This document shows, in pieces, positions 7,374 through 15,969 of a stretch of DNA of 58,618 nucleotides. Position numbers and translations under genes: made by a program. How positions within the stretch are numbered: the stretch's first letter is position 1; every line of letters starts with the position of its first letter. A model generated the notes under the pieces. That model was not told the origin of the DNA. It searched no databases and saw only the letters and a list, made by a program, of their open reading frames with translations. The stretch lies in assembly GCA_050948825.1 (NCBI GenBank), contig JBMNEO010000011.1, positions 1 to 58,618 of the forward strand, read 5' to 3'. This DNA is from DUQX01 sp050948825 (GTDB taxonomy: Bacteria > Bacillota > Dethiobacteria > DTU022 > UBA8154).

Positions 7374-8531
7374 ATGCAGAGAATATATATGGATCATAGT
7401 GCGACAACACCCCTGGATGAGGAAGTATTGGAGGTAATGCTTCCTTACCTGAGAGAGATACATGGAAATCCTTCCAGCGTGCATTCTTTCGGCAGCGAGG
7501 CAAGGAAAGGCCTTGATGCGGCCAGGGAGAAAGTTGCCGCAGCGCTGGGTGCTTCCCCCGAGGAGATCATTTTTACCTCCGGTGCGACTGAGTCAAATAA
7601 TATCGCCATCCAGGGGGTGGCAAGGGCCCTTTCCTCCAGGGGGAGACATATCATTACCAGTTCAATCGAGCACCATGCGGTGCTGGATACAGTGACCTAT
7701 CTCGGCCGGATTGGTTTTGATGTTACCTTTCTGCCGGTGGATCAATACGGCATGGTTGATCCGGACGAGCTGGCGGAGAATATTACCGAAGATACCATTC
7801 TTGTTACTATCATGGCGGCCAATAACGAAATTGGGACTATCCAACCATTCGAGAAAATTGGCGAAATCTGTCGCGAGAGGGGTGTCTGCTTCCATACGGA
7901 CGCGGTTCAGGCTATAGGGCATCTGCCGTTTAATTTAAAAGAACAGCCCGTGGATATGCTCTCCCTTTCCGCGCATAAATTTTACGGTCCCAAAGGGGTA
8001 GGTGTGCTATACTGCCGTAAAGGTACTAAAATAAGGCAGGTCTGTTTCGGCGGCGCCCAGGAGAGAAAAATGCGACCGGGGACGGAAAACCTGTCCGGGA
8101 TAGTGGGCCTTGGCCGTGCGATCGAACTTGCTACTACAGATATTGAAAAAAGGAGCAAAAACCTTGCGGCATTGCGAGACCGTCTTATCCGGGGTCTGCT
8201 GGAGATCAAGGATGTCAGGTTGAATGGCCACCCCCTGAAGAGGCTTCCAGGAAATGTCAATGTCAGTGTGCTTTACGTGGAGGGCGAGTCTTTACTTCTG
8301 GACCTGGATTTAAAGGGTGTGGCTGCTTCCAGCGGTTCCGCTTGCACTTCCGGTTCTTTAGATCCCTCACATGTGCTTATGGCGATAGGACTTGATCATC
8401 AGACCGCCCAGGGTTCCTTGCGTTTATCCCTGGGTAAAGGCAATACGGCGGAGGAAGTAGATTATACGGTAAAAAGTTTAAGGGAAATCGTGGAGAGGCT
8501 GAGAAAGATGTCTCCGGTTTTGAAGAATTAA
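7374..8531 (+). CDS. iscS: Cysteine desulfurase (NifS/IscS family)
   Basis: The PLP enzyme takes sulfur from cysteine as a persulfide for Fe-S assembly and tRNA thiolation. With the ATG at 7374, placed after GAAGGAGGCG, it has 385 residues. H100 and H101 are in SIEHHAV. K202 in SAHKFYGPKG is the PLP lysine. C324 in SSGSACTSGS carries the persulfide; the long loop is that of group I desulfurases. An in-frame ATG at 7323 would add 17 residues that are not family-like. It sits between iscR and iscU, so sulfur transfer to the IscU scaffold is the obvious role. Confidence 0.96.
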   Translation: MQRIYMDHSATTPLDEEVLEVMLPYLREIHGNPSSVHSFGSEARKGLDAAREKVAAALGASPEEIIFTSGATESNNIAIQGVARALSSRGRHIITSSIEHHAVLDTVTYLGRIGFDVTFLPVDQYGMVDPDELAENITEDTILVTIMAANNEIGTIQPFEKIGEICRERGVCFHTDAVQAIGHLPFNLKEQPVDMLSLSAHKFYGPKGVGVLYCRKGTKIRQVCFGGAQERKMRPGTENLSGIVGLGRAIELATTDIEKRSKNLAALRDRLIRGLLEIKDVRLNGHPLKRLPGNVNVSVLYVEGESLLLDLDLKGVAASSGSACTSGSLDPSHVLMAIGLDHQTAQGSLRLSLGKGNTAEEVDYTVKSLREIVERLRKMSPVLKN

Positions 8532-8589
8532 ATGTAATAATTGAAGTTGATTATTGAAGTAATAATTAATGGGGGGAGGGAAATGGAAT

Positions 8590-8967
8590 ATGATGTATAA
8601 CGAAAAGGTTATGGACCATTTTCAAAACCCGCGCAATGTTGGGGAAATCGACTCTCCAAGCGGTGTCGGCGAAGTGGGCAATATGAGATGCGGGGATATT
8701 ATGAAAATTTATATCAAAGTTGAGGATAATATCATTAAGGATATCAAGTTTTTAACCTTTGGATGCGGGGCAGCTATTGCCAGCAGCAGTGTCCTCACCG
8801 AAATGGTTAAAAATAAAACAATAGATGAAGCCCTTGCTATAACCAACAACGATGTAGCTGAGGAACTGGGCGGGTTGCCGGCAGCCAAACTGCACTGCTC
8901 CAATCTTGCTGCGGATGCCCTCCATAACGCTATTAAAGATTACAAGGAGAAGAATAACATCCCTTAA
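8590..8967 (+). CDS. iscU: Fe-S cluster scaffold protein IscU/NifU N-terminal type
   Basis: The 125-residue scaffold receives sulfur from IscS and builds [2Fe-2S] clusters. The three conserved cysteines are C34 (GNMRCGD), C59 (FGCGAA) and C103 (LHCSNLA). The residues around C34 are NMRCGD, the form common in clostridial NifU-like proteins rather than the proteobacterial APACGD. The start is ATG at 8590 behind GGGGGGAGGG; an upstream in-frame ATG at 8569 overlaps that ribosome site and is unlikely. No hscA, hscB or fdx follows, so the operon is the short form. Confidence 0.95.
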   Translation: MMYNEKVMDHFQNPRNVGEIDSPSGVGEVGNMRCGDIMKIYIKVEDNIIKDIKFLTFGCGAAIASSSVLTEMVKNKTIDEALAITNNDVAEELGGLPAAKLHCSNLAADALHNAIKDYKEKNNIP

Positions 8968-9048
8968 ATCATATAATCTAATCATAGCATATTTTGCTCC
9001 CCCCTTAGCATATTATTATCAATGCGGTATTTACAAGGGGGGATTATT

Positions 9049-10170
9049 ATGTCTGCTTTAAGGTGCCGCGGTTTGGGCGGACGCAGAGTGCCCTGCCGCT
9101 TTCGTCCCGAAAAAAAACTTATCCTGGCCGGGGATCTCGCAGCAATTATTTTTATAATATCCATATTATTATTTTTGTTTTTCCCCTTCCTCTTTAATGC
9201 CGGCAAAATAATTCCTGCAGGAAGTTCCCCTCTAGTTTTTCTTGAAGGCCCGGGTTTGGATTACCTTACCTTTTTTTATCAATCGCTGCCCGGGATGAGG
9301 CCCGAACAAGAAGATGCCGCGCCTTCCCCGGAGAATTCAGCGGGTTTGAAAAAGCATTTTCAGAGCTATCCGCATCTGGTGTTAATTAACGAAATAGCCG
9401 GTTTTCAGGCTGCCGGTACTTCAGGAGTCTATGCGCCCTCCGATATAGAGAAATTTGACGATAAAAATCAAATTAAAAGCGAGCAATATTATTCTGATGA
9501 TCCCTCCCTGCAAAAGGAGGAGAGGTTATCATTTTTAGTAGATCGAAATCCGCAAACGCCCGGAGAACGTCCGCTGGTTCTTAATAATGATAAACCGCTT
9601 GTACTGATTTACCATACCCATGCTTCAGAGTCGTTTATTCCGGTTTCGGGCAAGGCTTATTCAGATGATCTAAAGAAAACGATCGTAAATCTTGGTGACT
9701 ACCTTAAAAACCTTTTGGAAAACAGTTACGGCATACCTGTTTTGCATCATAGAGAGGTGTTTGATAAGGTTCGTGAGGGCGCTTATGAAAGGGCCCGGCC
9801 CATCATCGAACAGATAATAAAACAAAACCCGCAGATCGAGGTGGTAATTGATCTGCATCGCGATGGTGTCTCCAGGGGGATTACCACCGGAAACATCGGG
9901 GGGCTCCAAACAGGGCGGGTCTTATTTGTTGTAGGAACCCGCCATAGTAGTTGGGCTGAAAACCTCCGGTTTAACCTGTTTATGCAAACGGTTCTGGATG
10001 ATAAATATCCCGGGCTTTCCCGTGGAATTCGGAGGTATGCTTGTGTTTACAACCAGGACCTGCATCCCCGGAGCCTTCTTGTGGAGATAGGAGGCCATGA
10101 AAACACCACCGAAGAGGTGCGCAGGGCTATTCCTTTACTCGCGGAGGCGGTGGCCCGTGCTTTTGACTGA
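9049..10170 (+). CDS. spoIIP: Stage II sporulation protein P (SpoIIP), peptidoglycan hydrolase
   Basis: SpoIIP is a membrane-anchored amidase/endopeptidase that works with SpoIID and SpoIIM to thin septal peptidoglycan during forespore engulfment. The 373 residues have an N-terminal membrane segment at about 25-50 (LAAIIFIISILLFLFFPFLF). The catalytic domain begins with the motif LIYHTHASESFIP and continues with VVIDLHRDG and LLVEIGGHENT, which hold the zinc ligands His and Glu. ATG 9049 follows AAGGGGGGAT; ATG 9022 lies upstream of that site and is rejected. It shows that the organism is, or descends from, a spore former. gpr, its usual neighbour, is absent. Confidence 0.93.
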   Translation: MSALRCRGLGGRRVPCRFRPEKKLILAGDLAAIIFIISILLFLFFPFLFNAGKIIPAGSSPLVFLEGPGLDYLTFFYQSLPGMRPEQEDAAPSPENSAGLKKHFQSYPHLVLINEIAGFQAAGTSGVYAPSDIEKFDDKNQIKSEQYYSDDPSLQKEERLSFLVDRNPQTPGERPLVLNNDKPLVLIYHTHASESFIPVSGKAYSDDLKKTIVNLGDYLKNLLENSYGIPVLHHREVFDKVREGAYERARPIIEQIIKQNPQIEVVIDLHRDGVSRGITTGNIGGLQTGRVLFVVGTRHSSWAENLRFNLFMQTVLDDKYPGLSRGIRRYACVYNQDLHPRSLLVEIGGHENTTEEVRRAIPLLAEAVARAFD

Positions 10171-10254
10171 AGAGGCCTTGCGCGGGAGTAAAAGGAATAA
10201 AAAAATATTTTTTTGTTAAGAGTATGGCTAAAGGTATAAGAAAGGGTGACCGCC

Positions 10255-10506
10255 TTGAGTTTAAAACCTTTAGCCTTATTTATTTTAGGGATAATAATCT
10301 TTATAATTATTATCTATTGGGGGTTAAATATTGCGGAAAAAGGTATCTGTCACATCCTGGCGCTGGAAGGTCCTCCCCAGGCTATGCAATTCGAGATCAC
10401 GGATAACGGTATCCTGATAACCTTTGCCGGCAAACGGTATGGGGTCAGGCTTGTATTATGGCAATATTTCCAATCATTGCTCCTTAATATACATGCGAAA
10501 ATATAA
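10255..10506 (+). CDS. Small single-span membrane protein, C-terminus overwritten by a repeat
   Basis: Not recognised. TTG at 10255 follows AAAGGGTGA, giving an 83-residue protein. A strongly hydrophobic segment (LALFILGIIIFIIIIYWGL) is followed by a short soluble part, ITDNGILITFAGKRY. The codon after that tyrosine falls in the GGGGTCAGGCTTG repeat, so the last 21 residues are encoded by repeat DNA. The original stop seems to have been lost when the repeat arrived. GTG 10246 in frame is an alternative start. It follows spoIIP by 84 bases and may be co-expressed with it. Confidence 0.5.
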   Translation: MSLKPLALFILGIIIFIIIIYWGLNIAEKGICHILALEGPPQAMQFEITDNGILITFAGKRYGVRLVLWQYFQSLLLNIHAKI

Positions 10507-10651
10507 CAAATAGTTAAGAAAATTAGATAGTTTAATGGTATAATGTATAATAAATCATAGGAAAAATGAGGCAGGCTTGCATTATTGCATTGTGTGCCAT
10601 TTATAATTATACGGTAATGTAACAAAAATGCACTAATGCAAACCCGACCCC
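10441..10651. repeat. GGGGTCAGGCTTG repeat, copy C (compound)
   Basis: A left arm GGGGTCAGGCTTGTATTA lies at 10441. A second left arm, GAGGCAGGCTTGCATTATTG, lies at 10568. The right arm AATGCAAACCCGACCCC is at 10635-10651. The inner pair (10568-10651) is an 84-bp inverted-repeat element like copy B, and the outer arm suggests a second, partly lost copy. It ends 27 bases before the ATG of the GGDEF gene. Confidence 0.65.
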
Positions 10652-10677
10652 GGCAATTTCATGAAGGGAAGTATAAA

Positions 10678-11907
10678 ATGGCAGATATCATGGTGAATTT
10701 TACCCCGGAACTGGAACTTATTGAGCATCTTGAGGACCTCATTATTATTCATGATCTTGAGGGACGTATTCGATATGTTAACCGCTATGTGCAAAAATTA
10801 CTCGGCTATTCCCCGGATGATGTCCTTAACAACAATATCCTGGATTATCTGCCGGTCAGGTATAAGAAAAATTTTTTTGATTATCTGCAGTCGATTAAAA
10901 CTGAAAAGTATCATACCGGGGTTGTAGACGTCCTTACTGAAAAGGGGCAGGAGCGTCATCTGGAATTTCGCAATGTCGTTTACGGCCGGGGGGGGAAACC
11001 TATAGGGGTGATTGGGATTGGCAGGGATTATACCAAGCGCGAGAGGATGGAGAAAGCCCTAACCGAAGCCCTGGGGCGTTTCGAGTCCATAATAAAGCAT
11101 ACCCCGCTGGTTGCGGTTCAGGGTTTTGATGCTAACGGCTGTATCTACCACTGGAACCCGGTATCGGAAAAACTATATGGAATGAGTCTAAAAGAGGTTT
11201 TGGAGAAACCTTTTCATAAGCTATTTCTAAAAGGTATAGAAGAAAGAAGATTTTTAAATGATCTTAAATGGGTTTTTGAAAGAGGCCTTCCGGTTGAAAA
11301 TAGGGAATTTGCGATTAACACGGAAAATGGAGAAAAACGATGGGTTTATTCCAGCATGTTTCCCGTTTTCGAAGGGGGGAACTGTCTGGAGGCTATCCGC
11401 ATGGAGATGGATATTACGGAAAGGAAAAAAGCGGAGGAGCGCCTGGAGTATCTCAGCACGCATGATCCGTTAACCGGTATTTACAACAGGGCATATTTTG
11501 AGGAGGAAATGCGCAGGCTGGAAAACCCGCGTTTCCGGCCGGTAAGCATTATAGTATGCGATGTAGATGATCTGAAGCTTATTAATGACACCTTTGGACA
11601 CGGCAAGGGGGATAGCCTTTTAAAAGCTGTTGCAGAGACGATTAAGTCTCCTTTTCGTTCTTCGGATGTGATTGCCAGGATTGGAGGCGATGAGTTTGTA
11701 ATTCTTTTGCCTCTTACCTCCATGGCTGTAGCGCTAGAAGCATGCCGGCGAATCAATGAGTCTATCGAAGAGTACAACCGTAAAAATCCTGAACTGCCGC
11801 TGAGTGTTTCGTTGGGGGTAAGCACCAATACAGACCCGGACACCCCGCTCATCGAAACATTTAAGGAAGCGGACAGCGATATGTACAACAATAAGATGCT
11901 TAAGTGA
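10678..11907 (+). CDS. PAS-PAS-GGDEF diguanylate cyclase
   Basis: The 409-residue protein is predicted to be soluble and to make the second messenger c-di-GMP. Two PAS domains cover about 12-125 and 132-250, the second ending in the PAC-like MEMDITERKKAEERLEYLS. The cyclase domain follows from 261 (THDPLTGIYNRAYFEEE). The active-site motif GGDEF is intact at 336-340. RSSD at 327-330 lies five residues before it and matches the product-inhibition I-site RxxD, so feedback control is expected. The sensed ligand is unknown. ATG 10678 has GAAGGGA upstream; longer in-frame reading would add repeat-encoded residues (TRPRQFHEG) and is rejected. Confidence 0.92.
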   Translation: MADIMVNFTPELELIEHLEDLIIIHDLEGRIRYVNRYVQKLLGYSPDDVLNNNILDYLPVRYKKNFFDYLQSIKTEKYHTGVVDVLTEKGQERHLEFRNVVYGRGGKPIGVIGIGRDYTKRERMEKALTEALGRFESIIKHTPLVAVQGFDANGCIYHWNPVSEKLYGMSLKEVLEKPFHKLFLKGIEERRFLNDLKWVFERGLPVENREFAINTENGEKRWVYSSMFPVFEGGNCLEAIRMEMDITERKKAEERLEYLSTHDPLTGIYNRAYFEEEMRRLENPRFRPVSIIVCDVDDLKLINDTFGHGKGDSLLKAVAETIKSPFRSSDVIARIGGDEFVILLPLTSMAVALEACRRINESIEEYNRKNPELPLSVSLGVSTNTDPDTPLIETFKEADSDMYNNKMLK

Positions 11908-12027
11908 AATAATGATTAACCTCAACAGGTATTTTTTTTGAGCTTTACTTTTGATATACTCATACATGCCTTTATTTGTGAAAAAAATATTTTAGGAAAA
12001 TGGGCTTTAACGGAGTCAAGATTAAAC

Positions 12028-12056
12028 TTGACAAATTAATAAGCGGGTGGTATGGT
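12028..12056 (+). promoter_or_regulatory. Sigma-A promoter of the heat-shock operon
   Basis: TTGACA (12028-12033) and TATGGT (12051-12056) are spaced by 17 bases. The CIRCE operator begins 12 bases further on, so HrcA would cover the transcription start. Confidence 0.75.
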
Positions 12057-12068
12057 AAAAATGGATGG

Positions 12069-12095
12069 TTAGCACTCTCGATGTTGGAGTGCTAA
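12069..12095 (+). promoter_or_regulatory. CIRCE operator
   Basis: TTAGCACTC, nine bases, GAGTGCTAA: an exact match to the HrcA-binding CIRCE element. It lies between the promoter and hrcA, as in other Firmicutes, and predicts HrcA autorepression that is relieved on heat shock. Confidence 0.98.
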
Positions 12096-12117
12096 TTTTA
12101 AAAAGGGGGTGAAGGGG

Positions 12118-13137
12118 ATGGCTCTCAATGAGCGGAAAAAACAAATTCTGCATGCAATAATAACAGAGTATATTAAGACAGCCGAACCTGTCGGCTCTCG
12201 CACCCTTGCCAGACGCTATAAAGTAGGTTTAAGCCCTGCGACTATTCGCAATGAAATGGCTGATCTCGAAGAATCGGGATTTTTAATCCAGCCCCATACA
12301 TCTGCAGGGAGAATTCCTTCACAGAAAGGATACCGCTATTATGTAGATGATCTGATGGAGGCACCTGATCTGGAGGAGGAGGAAAGAGCCAAGATCAGGC
12401 AGGTTTACGAGTTTGAAAGATTGAAAGAGATCGAAGAGATTATCAAGCATACTTCAAACCTTTTATCTCTACTTACTAATTATACGTCTTTAATCCTGGG
12501 CCCGCAGCTGAAGAAAAGCGCATTCAAAAAGCTGCAGATTATGCCGGTCGATCAGCAAAGAGGGTTGCTGGTGCTCGTTGCCGATACCGGTTTTGTAAAA
12601 AGCAAAGTGATTAATCTTCCACAGACCCTTTCTCCGGGTGAGCTAAACCGCATCGTATCCTACCTTAACATGCGACTGGATGGTTTGACTATCGATAAAA
12701 TCACTTCCAGGCTCATCGTTGAGCTTCGCCGGGACCTTTACCATCATATTCAATTTTTAGAAGATACTTTTACGCTGCTCCAGGACAGTCTTGCCGAAGA
12801 TGAAAGGAGAGTATTCCTTGGCGGTACAACTAACATTCTCAACCAGCCGGAGTTTGGGGATATTGAGAAGGTTAAATCCCTGCTATCTCTATTTGAAAAA
12901 AATTCTTTACTGGCAACTTTACTGGCAAGGCCGGTAGCGGGTGTCAAGGGAATAGTAATTAAGATAGGTAGGGAAAATATTCTTGAAGAAGTTCAGGAGT
13001 GCAGCCTTGTAATGGGAACGTACTGCCTGGGTAAAGAAGTGGTAGGTACTGTTGGCGTTTTGGGGCCGACACGCATGGATTATGCAAAAACGGTTGCCGT
13101 GATTGAGCAGGTTGTCAGTCATCTGGGAAGATTATAG
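12118..13137 (+). CDS. hrcA: Heat-inducible transcription repressor HrcA
   Basis: HrcA binds CIRCE and represses class I heat-shock genes; GroEL normally assists its folding. The protein (339 residues from ATG 12118) has the N-terminal winged helix (LNERKKQILHAIITEYIKTAEPVGSRTL, then SPATIRNEMADLEESGFLIQPHTSAGRIPS) followed by a GAF-like dimerisation domain ending in VGVLGPTRMDYAKTVAVIEQV. An in-frame GTG at 12109 would add three residues and lies within the AAAAGGGGGTG ribosome site. It is the first gene of hrcA-grpE-dnaK-dnaJ and is followed by grpE after 29 bases. Confidence 0.97.
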   Translation: MALNERKKQILHAIITEYIKTAEPVGSRTLARRYKVGLSPATIRNEMADLEESGFLIQPHTSAGRIPSQKGYRYYVDDLMEAPDLEEEERAKIRQVYEFERLKEIEEIIKHTSNLLSLLTNYTSLILGPQLKKSAFKKLQIMPVDQQRGLLVLVADTGFVKSKVINLPQTLSPGELNRIVSYLNMRLDGLTIDKITSRLIVELRRDLYHHIQFLEDTFTLLQDSLAEDERRVFLGGTTNILNQPEFGDIEKVKSLLSLFEKNSLLATLLARPVAGVKGIVIKIGRENILEEVQECSLVMGTYCLGKEVVGTVGVLGPTRMDYAKTVAVIEQVVSHLGRL

Positions 13138-13166
13138 CGAAGAAGAGCATCAAGGAGTGAGCTTAA

Positions 13167-13859
13167 TTGGTGGAAGAAAAAGAAGAAAAAAAGGGTATGG
13201 AGCAGCATTCCGGTGAGGAACAACAACGTTTTAATCAAGAAAAAGAGACGCCGCAGGATGCAGGAGCATTTTCTGCTCATGGTATAAATGAATCTGTTAC
13301 TTGGCAGGAGGGTGAAGAATCGCCTCTTCCCGGCGAGTCCGGCGATTCTGAAGAGTGTTCGGAAGACGCGGCCGGCGGCGGGGAATCTCCTGAGGCGGCG
13401 CTGGAAGAACTCAAACATAGAATTGCTGCCCTGGAGGAAGAGAATAGTGAGCTGACAAACAGGCTTTTGCGTTTGCAGGCTGATTTTGATAACTACAGGA
13501 AGCGGGTTCGCGCAGAGAAAGAGGAGCTGACGCAATATGCAAATTATAATCTTATTCAAAAGCTGCTCCCGGTAATTGATAATATGGAGAGGGCATGTTC
13601 CGCTCCGGATACAAGTCCAAAGGGGATTATTGAGGGCCTGGAGCTGATACTTAAAAATTTGCTTGATATTTTAGGGAAAGAAGGGGTTACCCCCATTGAT
13701 TGCAGAGGGAAGCCTTTTGATCCCAACTGTCATGAAGCGGTAATGACGGAAACGAGTAATGATTATCCTGTCAATACTGTTTTAGAAGAGTTCCAAAAAG
13801 GTTATCTGATGAACGACAGGGTATTAAGGGCGAGTATGGTAAAAGTATCTGTTGAATAA
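13167..13859 (+). CDS. grpE: Nucleotide exchange factor GrpE
   Basis: GrpE drives ADP release from DnaK. The 230 residues start with a long acidic, low-complexity region (about 1-75). A coiled coil follows (ALEELKHRIAALEEENSELTNRLLRLQADFDNYRKR) and then the conserved head with LLPVIDNMERA and the C-terminal VLEEFQKGYLMNDRVLRASMVKVS. The start is TTG 13167 or GTG 13170, both close to AAGGAGTGA. The acidic N-terminal tail is longer than in many GrpE proteins. A gap of about 220 bases separates it from dnaK. Confidence 0.95.
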   Translation: MVEEKEEKKGMEQHSGEEQQRFNQEKETPQDAGAFSAHGINESVTWQEGEESPLPGESGDSEECSEDAAGGGESPEAALEELKHRIAALEEENSELTNRLLRLQADFDNYRKRVRAEKEELTQYANYNLIQKLLPVIDNMERACSAPDTSPKGIIEGLELILKNLLDILGKEGVTPIDCRGKPFDPNCHEAVMTETSNDYPVNTVLEEFQKGYLMNDRVLRASMVKVSVE

Positions 13860-14078
13860 CCCTGAGGTGTAAGTTTCACAGATTTGATTTTAAGCAAAGA
13901 TGTCATATAACCCTAAGGCGTTGATCCTGTTAAACGATTGTTCCTTCAGAAGCTCATTTTTCTTAATAACTTTGCAAGTAGTTATTCTAAGCTCCATGAG
14001 TATGATTTCTGTAAGGTTAAGCTTTTTGAGATATACTGTTTTAAAAATATACTGATCAAAATTAAGGAGGCTGGAACT

Positions 14079-15935
14079 ATGTCAAAAGTGGTGGGTATAG
14101 ACCTCGGTACAACTAACTCTACTGTTGCCGTTTTGGAAGGCGGGGAGCCGGAGATTATTCCAAATGCGGAGGGCAGTAGATTAACCCCTTCAGTTGTTGC
14201 TTTTACCAAAGAAGGGGAAAGAATAGTGGGCCAGGTTGCCAAAAGGCAGGCTATTACTAACCCTGATCGCACTATTCTTTCTATAAAAAGAGAAATGGGA
14301 ACGAGTTATAAGGTTAAAATTGACGGCAAGGATTATTCCCCGCCGGAAATTTCGGCAATGATTTTGCAAAAACTCAAGGCTGATGCGGAGAGCTATCTGG
14401 GAGAAAAAGTGGATAAGGCTGTGATCACCGTTCCGGCGTACTTTACCGACAGTCAGAGGCAGGCTACCAAGGATGCCGGCAGAATTGCCGGGCTTGAAGT
14501 GCTGCGGATAATTAACGAACCCACCGCTGCAGCCCTGGCTTACGGCCTTGATAATGGCGATGCGCAGACTATTCTGGTATATGATTTGGGCGGGGGAACT
14601 TTTGATGTTTCCATTCTGGAGCTGGGGGATGGGGTTTTTGAAGTTAAAGCTACCAGCGGCAACAACCGTCTCGGCGGTGATGATTTCGATGAGCGTATTG
14701 CGGAATACCTGATCTCCGAATTTAAGAAAGAGACCGGGGTGGACCTGGGCAAGGACAAAATGGCCGCCCAGCGGTTGAAGGATGCTGCCGAAAAGGCAAA
14801 GATCGAACTTTCCAGTGTTACAAGTACCAATATCAATCTTCCCTTTATTACCGCTACCGCCGACGGTCCCAAGCACCTTGACGTAACCCTCAGCAGGGCC
14901 AAGTTTGAAGATCTGATCAGCGATCTGGTGGAGAGGACGGCCGGGCCTGTGCGCCAATCGCTATCCGATGCCAATCTGACGGCCGCGGACATTGATAAGG
15001 TAATCCTTGTGGGGGGGTCTACGAGGGTCCCTCTGGTCCAGAAAATGTTAAAAGATATCCTTGGGAAAGAACCTCACAAGGGTGTTAACCCCGACGAGGT
15101 GGTGGCGATGGGAGCTGCCATACAGGCGGGGGTCCTGGCAGGTGAAGTCAAGGATGTTCTGCTGCTGGATGTTACTCCCCTTTCACTGGGTATCGAAACC
15201 CTTGGCGGGGTTTTTACAAAAATTATTGAAAAAAACACGACTATCCCCACATCCAAAAAACAAATCTTTTCTACCGCAGCCGATAATCAGACCAGCGTTG
15301 AAATTCATGTCCTGCAGGGTGAGCGTCCCATGGCGGCGGGAAATAAAACCCTGGGCCGTTTTATTTTGGACGGTATACCCCCTGCCCCCAGAGGGGTGCC
15401 TCAGATAGAGGTTTCTTTTGATATTGATGCCAACGGTATTGTCAATGTGCTGGCGAAAGACCTCGGCACGGGAAAAGAACAGAAGGTAACCATTACGGCT
15501 ACTTCCGGATTGAGCGATGAAGAGATAGAAAAAATGGTCGATGACGCCAAAAAGCACGCTGCGGAAGATGCTAAACGCAAGGAATTGATCGATGCGCGGA
15601 ACCAGGCTGATTCGCTCATCTATTCTACAGAGAAGACCCTCCGCGATCTGGGTGACAAGGTTGAAAGCGGTATTAAGGAGAAAATTGACGGGGCCATAAA
15701 AGAGCTGAAAGATACAATGGATGGCGAGGATATAGATAAAATTAAGAGCGCCTCTGAAAAATTGAGCGGTCTTCTTCATGAAATTTCCTCCAAGCTTTAC
15801 GAGCAGGTACGGCAGCAACAGGCTGCAGGGGGCGAAGGTTTTGGCGGAGGTGGCCAGGGCCAGGGAAGCGGCCAAGACGAGAATGTAGTGGATGCCGATT
15901 ATGAAGTAGTCGATGATGATAAAGAAAAAAAATAA
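14079..15935 (+). CDS. dnaK: Molecular chaperone DnaK (Hsp70)
   Basis: DnaK is an ATP-dependent chaperone that binds exposed hydrophobic segments with DnaJ and GrpE. The true start is ATG 14079 after AAGGAGG, giving 618 residues; upstream in-frame codons encode nothing family-like. The ATPase domain has GIDLGTTNS at 6, the phosphate-2 loop DLGGGTFDVS, and EPTAAALAYG. The substrate domain follows VLLLDVTPLSLGIETLGG and reaches the helical lid. The tail is glycine/glutamine-rich and ends acidic (VVDADYEVVDDDKEKK), as is usual. It is the third gene of the CIRCE operon. Confidence 0.98.
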   Translation: MSKVVGIDLGTTNSTVAVLEGGEPEIIPNAEGSRLTPSVVAFTKEGERIVGQVAKRQAITNPDRTILSIKREMGTSYKVKIDGKDYSPPEISAMILQKLKADAESYLGEKVDKAVITVPAYFTDSQRQATKDAGRIAGLEVLRIINEPTAAALAYGLDNGDAQTILVYDLGGGTFDVSILELGDGVFEVKATSGNNRLGGDDFDERIAEYLISEFKKETGVDLGKDKMAAQRLKDAAEKAKIELSSVTSTNINLPFITATADGPKHLDVTLSRAKFEDLISDLVERTAGPVRQSLSDANLTAADIDKVILVGGSTRVPLVQKMLKDILGKEPHKGVNPDEVVAMGAAIQAGVLAGEVKDVLLLDVTPLSLGIETLGGVFTKIIEKNTTIPTSKKQIFSTAADNQTSVEIHVLQGERPMAAGNKTLGRFILDGIPPAPRGVPQIEVSFDIDANGIVNVLAKDLGTGKEQKVTITATSGLSDEEIEKMVDDAKKHAAEDAKRKELIDARNQADSLIYSTEKTLRDLGDKVESGIKEKIDGAIKELKDTMDGEDIDKIKSASEKLSGLLHEISSKLYEQVRQQQAAGGEGFGGGGQGQGSGQDENVVDADYEVVDDDKEKK

Positions 15936-15969
15936 GGCCGTTTGTTTCTAAAGGGGCGAATATATAATT

